From Rhea pennata (lineage: Eukaryota > Chordata > Aves > Rheiformes > Rheidae), in the NCBI RefSeq assembly GCF_028389875.1, contig NC_084687.1, positions 4,252,157-4,316,156 on the forward strand: a DNA stretch of 64,000 bases, written 5' to 3'. Position numbers and translations under genes: made by a program. Under the pieces are notes generated by a model. It was not told the DNA's origin. It saw nothing but the letters and a program-made list of their open reading frames with translations, and made no database searches. This document shows positions 14,001 to 27,480 of this stretch, piece by piece (position 1 is the first letter of the stretch; every line of letters begins with the position of its first letter).

Positions 14001-17000
14001 AATCTTGGTACTACTGTCCTGCAGCAGGTTGGAAGGGGTAGAAGGGGCAGGTGAGGGCCTACCATGGCTAAGGAAGGAAAGCTGCTTCTGCACATCACTG
14101 TCAGAGAGTGTTTATTTATTTATCATGTAACGGTAGTTACAGCTGGAAAAAGCAGGAGGGGGATCGCTGCCAGACAATGTATCTAGGGAGATGTTTTGTT
14201 ACTGCCACCAGCTGTCCCCTAGGAATAGAGAGCACGTCTGAGCCATGACTCACGTAGCCAGTATCTTATTTCACTCTCAGCTCTATCCAAAAATGTTCCT
14301 CCTGCCTGAGAATGCAGTAAAGCCTCCCTTCCCTAGCAAGGACTTTTACAGCCAGGTCTCTTCTACTGCCCCTCCGTGATCAGCACAGGGTAACACTCAT
14401 TTGCACATAGGAAAGTAACTCCTGCAATTAGGAGAGGACCAGCAGATGACTAGGCTGGATCAAGGGAATGAGGTACAATGTTTTTAATTTTCTACATGAG
14501 ATGTTCATTTAAGATAGGAGAAAAGTCACTAAATTGTTTGAAGATGCCTGTAAAGTCAGTGGAAAAACTCTTTTGGACTTAGATGGATGCAGGATCAGAT
14601 CTTAATATCCAAGAATCCAACAAAGCCAGAAAGATCTTCCCAGAACAGGTTGCCACCCTAGACTTGCCCTGCTAGCGTACTTTCCTGGCAGTATTTCCAC
14701 TTACTGTAGACAAAGTTCTTCAAGTCTTACTGTAGATTTGGTGTCTCTGAGGCTACCCCTTCCTTTCCGTACTACTTCATCTAGCTCTGCTCAGGCATTC
14801 TAGCCATGAGGTCCTGACACAGTGGATTCAGGCATTTTACAGGGTGGAGACAGATGTGGCAGAACAGTGTGTCATAGGATGGAGAATGGCCTCTGGCAGG
14901 AAACCACACCTTGGGGTTGTGCCGCTGAGAGGGATGTGGCTCCATGGCCCATCTCACAGCTGCAGGGCAGGGTCTTGGTCCCTCCTGTTGGAGGCTACCT
15001 CATGCAAGGTGCAGCTGCCTAACAGGATTACCTACCGGGGAAGAGTCCAGAGCTACCAGCTGCATCCGGCATGCTGGGTCACGGGGAGAGGCTATAGGAT
15101 TCTGCTGTAAATGAGCATGATTTAGCCCTTTCTGTGGGGGAACAACCAGTGAGAGGCAACTGGCTCATTTTCATTCCCACCACGCGAGACCTGACAGGCA
15201 TGCAGATCTCTTGTGCCTCTTCTGTGGCTAAACAGATTCCACTGTGCAGGGCTCTCAGAAATTCACAGTCAACTAAATAAAACATTAAATCAGTAGGGAG
15301 AAGGGCAGGTGGAAAGAAGCTTTGATACAAATGCTGATTGGCAAGTGCAATGATTTTAGTTAACCTAAGTGCCACTGGGAAGTCCTTACAGGAGGCTAGC
15401 TGCATCTCTGGCACCTCTCTGCACCCACACCCTAGCTCCTTCTCTGAACTAGAGGATGGAAAAAAATTTCCATCACTGACTTCAGTCATTAGGCCCATGC
15501 ATGCACACTTTCATACACACATACCCACTGGGGGGAACTAGGGTCATTTAAAAACAACTGAACAAAATCGATCAAAGCTTTCATCCCTGAGGCTAATGCA
15601 AAATGTCAGATTGACAGCAACTCAGTGGTGTCCCTTTATATTTTTGGCACATGCAGACGCTGCAGGGGGGTGAATCATGACTATTTAGTGCACTGCCCTA
15701 GATGGAGCTGCAAAGCAGCTGGGTAATGGCTGGGTAGAGGTAGCATCTCAGTGCCACATTCCGGAGATTAGATTAGAGCTCAGCACTGAACTCTGCAGAG
15801 ACGCCAGGCCAGTGAAAGCTGAAGGCTGCAGGAAACATGGGACCCTAGTAGTCAAGAGCTTCCAAAAATAAAGAAAAGTGGGTCAGAGAGACTGAAGAGA
15901 GGCTGGATTGCTTTTTTTAAGTTTAGGAAAAAGAAGGAGACAAGCAAACACTCATTAAGAGAGAATCCCCATCCCTAAAATCACGCCTCAAATGTCAAAG
16001 GTGAAAGTAATTGGACATGGGAGATGGAATTTGAGCATAGTTACCAAGCAAGAGGAAAAACACTACAACTGTCCTCCAAGAAAAGTACTGTAAGCTTAAA
16101 AATAAATAAAATCCTGAATCATGAAAAGGAAAAATATATGTTCCATGGATAGGATGTCTTGGAACTTGTCAAATCCTTGATTGCACTGTTGTCACAATAC
16201 TCTCCATGCCAGCTATGTCAATCATCAAATAAACAACTTCTCATCACTAGTAAACACTGTGGGAGTAAGAGGGTGGGTGGTGTGCTCTCTCTTCAGAACA
16301 ACTGCATTTCAATGATGCTACTAATGAAGAGCTGCAAAGAGTATTATGATTCTCATAGAAATGCAGAAAGGTTGGGCTGTTGTCAGCAAAGGCACTAGAA
16401 CAAGTAGCCAGAAGACAAATTATCTACGCAATGGCACAAGTTTATTAACTTTCTGGTAGTGCAGACCACTCTAAAATTGTAGAAAAGATGGTTACAACAT
16501 TATCATAAAGAATGAGTTTTGCCTGAAAGCAGGAATTTGTGCCTCTGATTTCTATCAAGAATACAGTCTATCTCCTCAAACCAACAAGCAGGTCTTCCAA
16601 TAAGTGCAGACTGAATACTTAATCAAATATGGCTTAATATTCCGTATTTGTCCAAACCTTGATGATCACGGGTTCTGAAATTAGTGCAGAGCCCAAGATA
16701 TTGGAGGTCTGATTTCCAATATGCTTTGGCTAGGACATCAGTTCTGCACGACTACACACTTTCCATTTATTTCCAGCCTAACGACATAACAGGATTCGTC
16801 TCTGAGAAAAATCTTACTCAGGTTTTCATTAAGCTTGGTTCACATGGGATTTATATGAACTTTCTCTTTAAGTAATTGAAATTTGGAGTCAGAAATTAGA
16901 AAGATTTCACATAATCCTGGATACAACCCCCCAAACTTCAAACCCAAACATATAAACCCCTTTTTAGCACTAATGTGAAACCTAAACTAATCCTGAGTAT

Positions 17001-18240
17001 TCTTACAAGTTACCATAGCCTCTATGGGAGATTTGCTTGATTCAGTGCCAAGCAAATCGAACATCCCAAACTTGCGTCAATAAAATCTTTATAGCCTCCC
17101 TAACAGTATTCCATTTCTCTTTGTATGCAAGACACATTCCACACCCACACTAGTTCAGACAAACCACAATAAGCACCTTACCAGAATTTCTCCAGTACTC
17201 TGTCCTTGGCACACTGCTCGCATCCATCCCAGTTACTACCATATAACATTCAGGTCCACAAACACACTGCACATCTCCGCACCTCAGCCACAGGCTCCCA
17301 TCTGTCTGATTCTTTGGTCCCAGTGCAGTCACTTGTTCAGCATCTGCATCCTCGGCAACAGCAAAGGCAAAAGAAACAGCAAAATACTGCAATAGTCCTT
17401 AAACTGAGCACTTTCCAAATGCTTACTCTCATCTATGCTATCACCCCCAGTATGCTATGCGCTTTTCAAACATTCAGGCAACAGAGAGAAAAAATAGAGA
17501 ACACTGGACAGATGCTCAGCACAAATAATTGGAATCGCCCTGCACCAGAAATACTGTCCCTCTGTGAATTAGAAGTCTAACTTAAAATATTTGGAAGAAA
17601 GTTCTGGCTTGCATTTACGTCAGCTGGATCTGTGACACTAACTTCAGTAAGCCCAGGATTTCATCCTGTTCAAGACTCGTTTTCATTGTCCCCCTCAAGG
17701 AAGAGCAGGGTGGAAGGAAAAGTAGGTTTCCTGCTCCTCTGGGCACCCCTGCTGTAAAACTCCACGTGGCTCCATTAGGATTCAACTTGGCCAAATCCAC
17801 CAACAATGGGATTTTTCAACAAAACAAATGCACAGCACTTTTCCCCGCTCTTGCCCTGGCCAAACAGTGCTCCTTCAAGGTCACCAATGTAATAAACTGG
17901 CAAATGAAGGCAGATGAAGAAGCTGCCAGCTGTGCATCTTGCCAGCTATTTGTCTAATGAACAGATACATATCCTTCCAGGATTTTCCATCTATTGCTTA
18001 ACCCGCCCACAGTGAAGTCGTCACCTAATCTTAAATTAAAAGAGAAGCAAGGGGAATCATTAAAAAGACCTAGCAAAATCAAGGCAAGGAGGCGACATCT
18101 GAGAGCCTTGGGTCATCCTACTCCATCCAGTCTCTATCACTGCTGCTTTGTTCCATATTTAGCTCCTGACAACTGCGTCTAGTGCAAGAACTCCCAGCTC
18201 TGTTTTTTCCCTCCCCCAACTGCTGTCTCTGCTCCCAGAC
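11022..18240. other. TSPO2-APOBEC2 intergenic region, no gene recognised
   Basis: No family motif, RNA gene or interspersed repeat was recognised. The longest frames (for example the 139-codon minus-strand frame at 15079-15498) have no domain signature and look like chance. A pyrimidine tract ending in CAG at about 18272 lies just before the APOBEC2 start, so a non-coding first APOBEC2 exon could lie somewhere in this region. Confidence 0.5.
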
Positions 18241-18305
18241 AGCTCTCAGAAATTGCTCTTTCTTTTTCCCAGTGGCCATAACTGAGTATTTCTATACCCA
18301 AGAAG

Positions 18306-21300
18306 ATGGCAGAAAAGCAGGAGGAGCCCAGCAACACCCAGAATGGTGAACCTGACAGTGTAGAAGAAGGCGAGGAGAAGAAGAAGAAGAAGAAGGTGAA
18401 GCGGGAAGATCTGCCACCATTTGAAATTGTGACAGGGTAAGAAGTTTAGATGTAAAGAATGTGCAAGAGACTGAAGTGGAGATCTTCAAAGGTCTCTGCC
18501 TCAGCTCTAATATTGGGTAATTAAAGGTGAAAACTTAAGCCAGTGCAATTCTGTGTATTCTTAAACAGTGTTAAGTACAGGCTTGTTGTGAGATTATTGT
18601 GAGATTTTTCTCATTACTTTGAGATTTTGTTAAAAGTTCCACTGCGTTTATACAGCATGGATTCACACCAGGCAGGCAGCCAGCCAAATCTGTTTTATAC
18701 AAGCAGGTCTGCTGCTGTTGTTTTCACTGATTCTCTTGCAGTGCAAGTAGTGGTACTGACTGCAGTGGGATCACTTGACTGATAATATCAGGAGAGAAGA
18801 AATGGGCCCTTGATGAATATTGAGTATTGATTTCCTGGGATAATCAATGGTTCTCATCTGAAAGTTTCTCTATCTGTGGATTAGAAAAAATATCCTTGCT
18901 ATGGCTGATTTGGTTTATGGAGCTAAGCAGTAGATTTTTCAAGAGAGTTAAAACTCCACATTTTCAAGGGCTCCACATCCACAACTGAAACCTGATGTTC
19001 AAATGAGCCTAACACACATAAAGGCACCAAAACAACAGACAATTTTCAAAACTGCAAAGCAGCAAGCAGCTCCTTTTGTTCCAATGAACTTGTCTTTGAA
19101 TGAGGCAGATATGGCAGAGATCTACCAGGAGGAAGCTGAACTCTGAGAGAAATCTGGTCCTATTCGTGAATTTTTAACCCTCCTGCAAAGTCCTGCCTAA
19201 AATGCTTCTTATGAAATTCCAATTCAAGGGACTATAGTGATAATAGGACTGTTTTTTAATAATTATTAGTCCACAGACAAGTGAATGTGCACTAGTAACA
19301 CATAATTGGCAGCTGCAACTAGGAAAAAAAAAGTGTAATCCACAATCTCTAAGCATTTCAAAATGCTCATTGTAGTAGTATCAAGATGCCCTGCATAGTT
19401 CTTTCCTCTGGTCTCCCTCAGTAGTCACAAAACGAATGCTCTTAATTTATAAACCAGAACCATGATTTCTTCTATCCATCTTTGATGTAAACCTCAGGCT
19501 CTTCAATCCCACTCAGAAGCCTTCTGCCTGTGACATTGTCACCAATAAGACAGATACTGAAAGCAACTTGGCTGGCATATCTGAAAATGATGCATAAGGC
19601 AGGACAGCACCTGTATCTCCTCTCTCACACGACTGGATTACTTTCTTGGGGAGGGGTGACAAAACAGTTTTCTTCTTAAAATGTGTCTGTTCTGAAAACC
19701 ACCTCTTGGAGTGTGACTGTTCGCAGCCTTTGCTCTGTAACTGTTACAGACAGTCATGGAAATAATACATGTATGCTGGAGCAGTGACTTTAAGAAAAGC
19801 ACATCTGTCTGCTAGGAACTGAGTTAAGACTCCAAAAAACATTTGTATTAGCCACTGGACCAAATATACATAGGGTGACTGCTTCTACTCACTTTAGACA
19901 TGTACTGAATGAATCTCTAAATGAGAAATCTATTTGTTTCTATTTGTTTGGAGCATTCAGCTTACTCCTGAATTCCTTTGTAGTTCTAACTTCAAACTTC
20001 CTTACTAACCTCAAAGACCTGGATAGGAATTGCCATGCTAATCATGGATGAAAAGACCTTTCTTAGTATCTTCTTTCAATTAAAGTATTTGTCAAAATTA
20101 TAAGATGTTGCAGAACTTGCCAGGACTTTCCACTCTGGAAAGCCAAGAGCGAGAACATGAAGGGTGATGGGTGTTTGCAGAGGGAAAGGGAACAATACGA
20201 AAGATAAAGTTGCTGAGATTTAGAATTTAGCTGTGAACTGTGCTACTGGAACTGCACCATGGCACATGTGCTACAGTAAGACTGAAAGCTGATGCTAGGA
20301 AGTGTCAGGTAAAGGTTTTCTAGGGAAGAGTTGAAGTCTTTGATATGGTATCTACACACATGAAGGTCGTACTAGCCACTTTTCACATTCTATATACTGA
20401 TACCAAGCCAGACAGGAGTCTAAGTTTCTGAAAGTATTTGGATATTTTGATGAGGGACCACAGAGTTGTCAGCATGTGTGTTTTTATACTGTGCTCATTA
20501 AATCTATTTGGAAACTGCTTACAAATACCTGGTGAACTCCTGCAGGAATCATGGCTAACTCTCCTCTAATGACTAGTTTATTACTGATATGCCAGCTGCT
20601 AATGGTGAGAAAGGAGGAAGCAGAGCACAAACACCAAAGGATCCTTGAAGAAGTACAGAAAAATCCAGCAATTTTTACTTTCATTTTAATAATTACCCTG
20701 TGACTACAGGCTGTGCCTTGGCCTAGTGTAATCACTGGATTTTCTAATCATTTACAGATTTTCATCCAGTGAAGCCAGTTATGTAAATTAGGAGAACACA
20801 CATTAATTCTAACTGTCCAAGCACTTAAATTCAATTACACTGTGTATTATTCAAGCATTTCAGTTTTAGTACTTGGATTAGGAGTATTTTATGACACACA
20901 GCCAAGTTTTCAGCCTGTGGCTTATGGCTCTAAGGAGTTCAGCTTATACAGAAAGCACTAGCAACCTAATCACCCTGCCTAAAAATATTAACCCCTTTTT
21001 TGTCAATATTTGGTTCAACTCAGCCCTGGATAAATAAAAGCTCTGGCTGTGCAAATTTCATGACACTTAAGTGGACACATTTATTTACACTTCTCCTGGG
21101 GTGTAAATGAGGCTCCTTATAGAGGTGACAAATCCTTGGCTCCTGTTATAATTGATCATTACAGACTTTCCATAACCAGTGAGCCCAGCATGGGTATATT
21201 TATTTGTGAATAGCTGTCAAAGAGCAAGCAAAAGGAGGACACTGTTTTATAGGCTTAAATAACCTAACTCCATAGTACAAATACATATTGAAAAAAAATG

Positions 21301-24300
21301 TTTTTTTAACAGCTATTTAAATTTAAAGAATATGTCCTACTGGTTTATAGCATCCTTTAGGCCATTCCACGTTTTTATTTTATCATTGGAAGTTCTCGTT
21401 CTCATCTCTCACCAGAATGCAATAGTGTGAGGGACATGCTGGGCAGAACAGACTGGTAGCTGCTGCCCTCCTCCAGCCTACCTTATTGCAACAAGCTTAA
21501 AAGCACATTATCTGTTCAGTCTAATAGCATTCTTTGGGATTGATGTTTCTGCCATAAAGTCTGAATCTTTTTCATCTTGACGTGATTCGTAAAGATCATA
21601 AAAGAGTTTTGTTACTCAGGGCAAGCACTTGGATGAAGAGTGAAGATCACCAGAGAAGTGCTAATATAAATATTTCAGCTTTTACCTTCCCCCTACACTG
21701 TAAGCAAGCTGTATAACCACCTGCATCCCATCATTGGACCAGAGGATTATTAGAGTATTGTGACTGTTCAGTGCCTATAAATGATCTTTAAAAGAGTTCC
21801 ACATACATAAATCTCCTATGCAAGTTTTGCACTGAATATGATGCCTTTACCAAAGAGAGAGAAATGGCAAGAATAACTCTCTACCTCCGTGATTTCACAA
21901 AATCAAAAGCAGAAAAACAATTAGCTTAGTCACAGAAATATCTGATATTTGTGTATTTTAATAAATTGCAGAATCACATGCAAGATGACACAATTTGTTA
22001 AGTCTAGCATCTACAGTGGTAGAGATCCTGGGAGAAGAAATATGAGAATGAAAATTGGATTTCCTATTTCGTTAGCATTATCTTTCCCTGACCTTGGAAC
22101 AAAAACTTATTTGTGAATGGGGATAATATTAAAGTGCATACACCACCTGTCATTCAAACATGGGCAAACAGTCTTGCCAAGAATGAGTGATTTACTTAGG
22201 AACAGCCAGTAGGCTAGTCAAAGCTAGACTCAAGTTTCCAAAGAAGCAGACTTTTATATATTAGCTAGCATGGACACTTCAGGATGTATTTTAACGCTCA
22301 GTTGCTTGTAAAGTGTTTTTATATACCCAGATGAACAGCAACATTGTACTTCATTTTTTAATCAGTCATTGGGATCATCTGCTGTAACTCTAAGGTCAGA
22401 CTGTGCAACACACACCATCTAAGTATGCATGCAGTCTTACGGTACACATGGCTTGTTCTTTCCCAGCCTTTCACTGCTGAATCACTTGCTGTGGAATGAA
22501 ATTTGTGAGAGGGATAGATAGAACTCATCCAAAGCTCCACAGTTGAGAAGAGAGGCAGCAAGTCACAGGGTGGTGACTTAGCTAAGTCCTGTCAGGACAG
22601 ATGTTTACAATTTAAACTTGTGCTGGAATGTCCTCCCTGCTCTGATTTACATGGGATTAAACAGATCCTTGTGGACTAGTACACACTGCTCATTGTTTGC
22701 CTCATGTATTCACAATCAGCAATGTTTCCAAGCTCTTAGTCAGCTACTCAGAGGCTTGGAAAGAGCCCTTAGCTTTGTCTGTCTTCTTTACCAGAAACTT
22801 ATTAATTGAACTGATGCACAGTCCATATCGCAAGGACAGATTTAGGTGGACGTCCCGGATATTCTTAGACAGATGCCTAGATGATAAACAGTAAGATCTG
22901 TCTACAAGGTCTGTCTAAGCACACCTTTGAGACAACATATTCTGGATCAGATCACTCATGTTTAAAACGTTCATCTGAACAAACGCACTCAGTTTCCTCA
23001 CTAATGTGACTGCTTTGCAGTCAAGCGAGTTCATTCTTAATTTAACACCCATGTGACACTGATGTGCTACATTTGAACACATAAGATCTATTATTTTAAA
23101 ACAACTTATTGCAGCCTCACAAACTTATTTTTGAAACAGCGCAATGGGTGGCTTATGTCAGACCCAACACAGCTGGACTTTCAAAGGGAATCATTAATTA
23201 CGTAGGATATAAAGCAGGAGAAGTGCTATTCTTAGGAGGATATATATATATATATGTATGTGTATGTGTGTGTATGTATGTATGTGTATATATATATATA
23301 TATGTGTGTGTGTGTATATATATATATATCCTCCTAAGTCTCAAAGAACAGAAGGAAAGGACCTTACACTGTTCAGGGAAAAAAGACACCATGCTAAATT
23401 ACAATCTTATAAAGCTCTTTAATGAAATCAGTGAAAATTTTGCAATTCTTCTTAAAGGAAAAGAGGCTAGCTCTTAACAGGTAACTTAAGTCATCTAAAA
23501 ATCAAGGGGAAGAGGTCACAACACTAAGAAAAAGATGTAAAAGGTTGTTAAAAGTAGTCTTGCTGGATAGTTTAGAATTTGTGTATGCTAGTACATACTT
23601 CCATTATCTAGGCTTGTGCCAACTCTCAGTGCAAACCAGGAAACCACAGACCAAATCATGCCAAAACAGTATGATTTATTTGTTCATTAATCAAAATAAA
23701 AGGCTGTATCTATACTACTGCTTCTCAGCCCCATTAATATGGTGTCAGTTACAACAGCGGTAACATGGAAGGCTCCCAAATAGGCTTTCTGCTGTTTAAC
23801 TCCTGTCTTGTGCAGATCTTATCCAAGCAGAACTGAACTATGTAAACTTTAAGAAAAAGCTGAAAACCTGCTAAAATAATTTCTAAAGCCAGACTTATAC
23901 ACCAAACTTCCATTGTTACAAATCAATGATATATGCAAAGAGTTACGGGAGTCCTTGACTGGCAGCAGCAGTAGACAGTCCTGGTGTAAATACAATGCCA
24001 TGAACAAAATTGACTCATGTATCTCGTTGCATCTGGAAAGACTAATCATCTTCCTCTCCGTATAACGAACAGCTTGGCCAACCTAGCCACACCAACACTT
24101 GCGCCGCTTCACTGGTATAGAACACTGATATTCCAAGTGAAGTTGTTCAACTGCAAAATCACACTGTTGGGAAATCCAAATCAGAAGTGTGAACTCTAAG
24201 TCCAGGCCTTTTACTGTGAATTTTTGCAGCAGGCACAAATGGACCCCCAGATACTACTGTAATATCATAAAAATTAAAGAGGGAGGATGTTCTTTTATGT

Positions 24301-27053
24301 CTTAACTTATCAAAAGCCAGAAACGCTACAGGACTTTGGCAGCGAGAAAATTTCTGGATGCATTAAGGCGGCAAGAGTGGCACATACACATAGCAATGAG
24401 AAATTCCTGATGCATTTTAAGTAGAATTAAACATTTATGAAAAGTTGTGTTTACACTTTTAAAATAACACAGCAGAAGCAGCTTGATGGTAGATGTAATT
24501 TATTCCAAATTATGTATTTAGAAAGCACATGTTGTCAATCCTCTTCTATGTAAAAAGCCATTTGCTTGCAATATATAATATTATACTTGCAACCAGGTAT
24601 TAGTGAAGAACTCAAATGGCTGTCCCTAAGCTAGTCCTTCTGTTGAGGCCAATCATCCTGATTTGCAGAGCGTATCATACTATTTAGGACATTACATGCA
24701 ATCCTACCATGACCCTATTTATTGCACTCTATAGGAAGACAGCCACTGATTTTAAAAGACATCAGACTCAGCCTTCCACGTACAGTCCTTATTCTGACCC
24801 ACAACCACTTCATGTTCACTGTGACCCAAATCAGGATTTCCCATTAGCAAATAAACAAAATATTCACTTGCTATTCCCACACTAAGTGAGCATAATGTAC
24901 TGATTTTGTAGTCTATTCACTCTTTTCTACACCATACACTTCCACTGGCTCTGGAAACACCTTGTGAGATGATGCAGTTCAAATTATTCTTTCCTCAGCA
25001 GAACAACACTCTGCCACTTACTCCTGCAGCCTCATTGCTCTCCCCAATTAAGATTTCCAAGAGCCTGAGAATCTCTCCTGACCTTTGCTCAGTGTACCCC
25101 CTGGAGAGGCCTGACATTATAATCTGACTATGGATGAGACAGGGATGAGTAAGACACTCACTGTTTTACAAAGATTCATTATTGCCTCACTGGGAATATC
25201 AAGGTTACAGGTCCACTTAAAGCTCAGATGAGAAGAGTACAACATGCCAGAAGATTACTACTATATAATAAATGTTTTTTTTTTTTTACTACTTTTCATT
25301 ACTTCACTTTGGTTTTAACTACTCTGTGCAATCTTCATTCCCATCCTTCGCAGCATTTACCAAGTCACAAGGCACTTTGTCCCCCCATAGCATCTAACTG
25401 TGGAGTTTCATCAGTACAGGAACTTGTGCTTAAAGGATGTCGGGTGGAAGGATGAAAAACATACTGCTGATAATCAGGAAAACCTAGTACTCTGTTAGAA
25501 AGAAACAAGTGCTATGAGATGATGCAGCTTTCCTTTTTCACTCAGAGGTCCCTTCCAACCTTACCATTCCATGATTCTCTTCACTCTGCAGTAAGAGCTA
25601 TATACAGTATTTTAAGGAACTAACTTTAGTCTACTGTTATTTAGTAAAGTTTATCTTGTTTGGGTGAAAGAGGACTACAAATAGGTTAACAGCAACAGTT
25701 TTTGGAATAGCTTAATATTTTGGAGTATGTTAATTTAGAAATGCAGAAAAAAATTGGACAAGTTTATCAGTAGTGCCATGAGATAATTAAACTTCAATCA
25801 GAAATACACTTGTTCATAGTAAAGCTAGATCTGATCTCCCATCCTCATATTAAAGCAAAGCCACACAATTCTACTGAATATTAGTATGCAACTGATACTA
25901 GAACAATAAAACCGGAACACATACATACTGCAAATAGTCAGTCACACTTGCCTCTACTCAGAGGAAATCGAGATTGCAAAAGCACTGAGAATAACATAAA
26001 TTGGCAATGCCAGAGTAATCATCCTACCAATTTACAACAAAAGACCTTGCAAGTTAACATTGCAATGTACTGCCAGAACTGTGCTAACATTCCAGAATAG
26101 AGAGATGGTTCAGGCTTCATGAGCATTAAACCTGCAAAAAAGCCAACTGCTGACCACCTTGCCAAAAGTAAATAGCTTATTTTCAATAAATACTATTAAG
26201 AAGCAAGTTCCTCTTCAAATATCTTAATACAGATACTAGAAATTCCCAGTAGAAGTCTGTCAAAAATAAACAAAAAAGACTAGGATGTCAGAATTGGGTT
26301 GGAAACCTCACCACATGGCAGAAGTAGCTGAGCATTTTGTAACTTCTAATGTAATTTTTATCCTCCAAGAGAAGGCATTTCCTTTCAATATATGGAGAAA
26401 TACGGCCATAGTACATTGAGTAACTTGTCCAATATCACACAGGAACTAACACAATGTTATAACCCCTTATTACCTGCTTGTAAGATAATCCTCTCCTCTC
26501 CCCTCTTTACAGGGAACGCCTCCCAGCCATATTTTTCAAATTCCAGTTCAGGAATGTGGAATACAGCTCAGGTAGGAACAAAACCTTCCTGTGTTATGTC
26601 GTGGAGACCCAAGGCAAAGAGTCAGTAACTTCTCGGGGTTATCTGGAAGATGAACATGTGGCAGCACATGCAGAAATTGCTTTCTTTAACACTATTTTGC
26701 CTAAGTGCGAATCAAGCCTCCGCTACAATGTCACCTGGTACGTCTCCTCCAGTCCCTGCGTGACTTGTGCTGATCGGATAAGCGAGATCCTGAAGAAGAA
26801 CAAGAACCTGCGTCTGACCATCATGGTAGGGCGCCTCTTCATGTGGGAAGAGCCAGAAATGCAGGCTGCTCTGAAAAAAATGAAGGCAGCTGGCTGCAAG
26901 CTGAGGATTATGAAGCCTCAAGACTTTGAGTATGTCTGGCAGAACTTTGTGGAACAGGAGGAAGGGCAGGAAGCGAAGGCTTTCGTGCCATGGGAAGACA
27001 TTCAAGAGAACTTCCAGTATTATGAGGAAAAGTTGGCTGAGATTCTGCACTGA
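18306..27053 (+). CDS. APOBEC2: APOBEC2 (muscle AID/APOBEC-family protein), complete
   Basis: AID/APOBEC zinc-dependent deaminase-fold protein of skeletal and cardiac muscle; deaminase activity has been hard to show for this family member. Coding exons are 18306-18436 (donor GTAAGA) and 26513-27053 (acceptor TTTACAG), joined in phase 2 inside the glycine of EIVTG|ERLPA, giving 223 aa against 224 in human. The N-terminal tail (1-36) is acidic and then has six lysines in a row. The zinc site is complete: H96-A-E98 with P125-C126-V-T-C129, preceded by SSS. GRLFMWEEPE and the C-terminal PQDFEYVWQNFVEQEEG segment are near-identical to mammals from memory. The start is the only ATG close upstream in frame. 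The single intron is 8,076 bases. A poly(A) signal AATAAA lies at 27475-27480. Confidence 0.97.
23231..23337. repeat. TA/TG microsatellite enclosed in a perfect inverted repeat
   Basis: The sequence begins CTTAGGAGGA followed by (TA)n and ends (TA)n followed by TCCTCCTAAG. The arms 23231-23253 and 23315-23337 are exact reverse complements over 23 bases, with about 60 bases of (TG/TA) repeat between them. The outer 10 bases of each arm are unique sequence, so the symmetry is not only TA self-complementarity. The whole could form a hairpin or cruciform. Confidence 0.9.
25543..25578 (+). mobile_element. CR1-type LINE 3' tail fragment
   Basis: The stretch containing GAGGTCCCTTCCAACC and CCATTCCATGATTCT matches the conserved 3' end of CR1 retrotransposons. 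Only about 36 bases remain, so it is a 5'-truncated, old copy. Confidence 0.7.
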
Positions 27054-27474
27054 AGCTCATGTGAGTGAGGATTTCCATTTGCTCACCCAGCTCCTTCCAT
27101 CAGTACTACAGACCCCTCTTATCTTCAGGTTGTTAAAGGCACAACACGGAGTCATTTTCAGCCACTGCTACTTCTGTATGTACCTGGCTAGGACTGCCAG
27201 TGCCTAAATATCATAAATTCTCCTTAGCAGTGCCTTGCCCCTTGAAGAGTAGTAATACTAGGATGGGCTCTTCCACAGCAGGCATTCAAAGGATTCAGAA
27301 CTCTTTTCCCCAGAGTAAACCCCTCCAAGAATAAGTTAAAACACAGGGTCACTAGATGCAACAAGAATGCCTCATTTTTCCCTGCATGCACACACATGAA
27401 AGCAGTGAAGAAATGCAGAGAAAATGGGAAACTCTCCCTCTTCCCTGCCACAAAATCTAGCCCTCTACAAAAAC

Positions 27475-27480
27475 AATAAA
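27475..27480 (+). terminator. APOBEC2: APOBEC2 poly(A) signal
   Basis: AATAAA lies 422 bases after the APOBEC2 stop codon and is the first consensus signal downstream. Confidence 0.55.

Larger units (their letters stand above)
18437..26512 (+). other. APOBEC2: APOBEC2 intron 1
   Basis: This 8.1 kb intron has a GTAAGA donor and a pyrimidine-rich TTTACAG acceptor. No nested gene was recognised. It contains an inverted repeat around a TA/TG microsatellite (23231-23337) and a short CR1-type tail (25543-25578). Confidence 0.85.

Noticed and set aside
15079-15498. 139-codon minus-strand frame between TSPO2 and APOBEC2
   Set aside because: No signal, domain or repeat pattern and no exon context; treated as chance.
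23109-23477. 122-codon frame with repeated Ile-Tyr-Val-Cys
   Set aside because: It is the translation of the TA/TG microsatellite.
26392-26628. 78-codon frame overlapping the APOBEC2 second exon start
   Set aside because: Wrong frame; it crosses the acceptor of the true exon.
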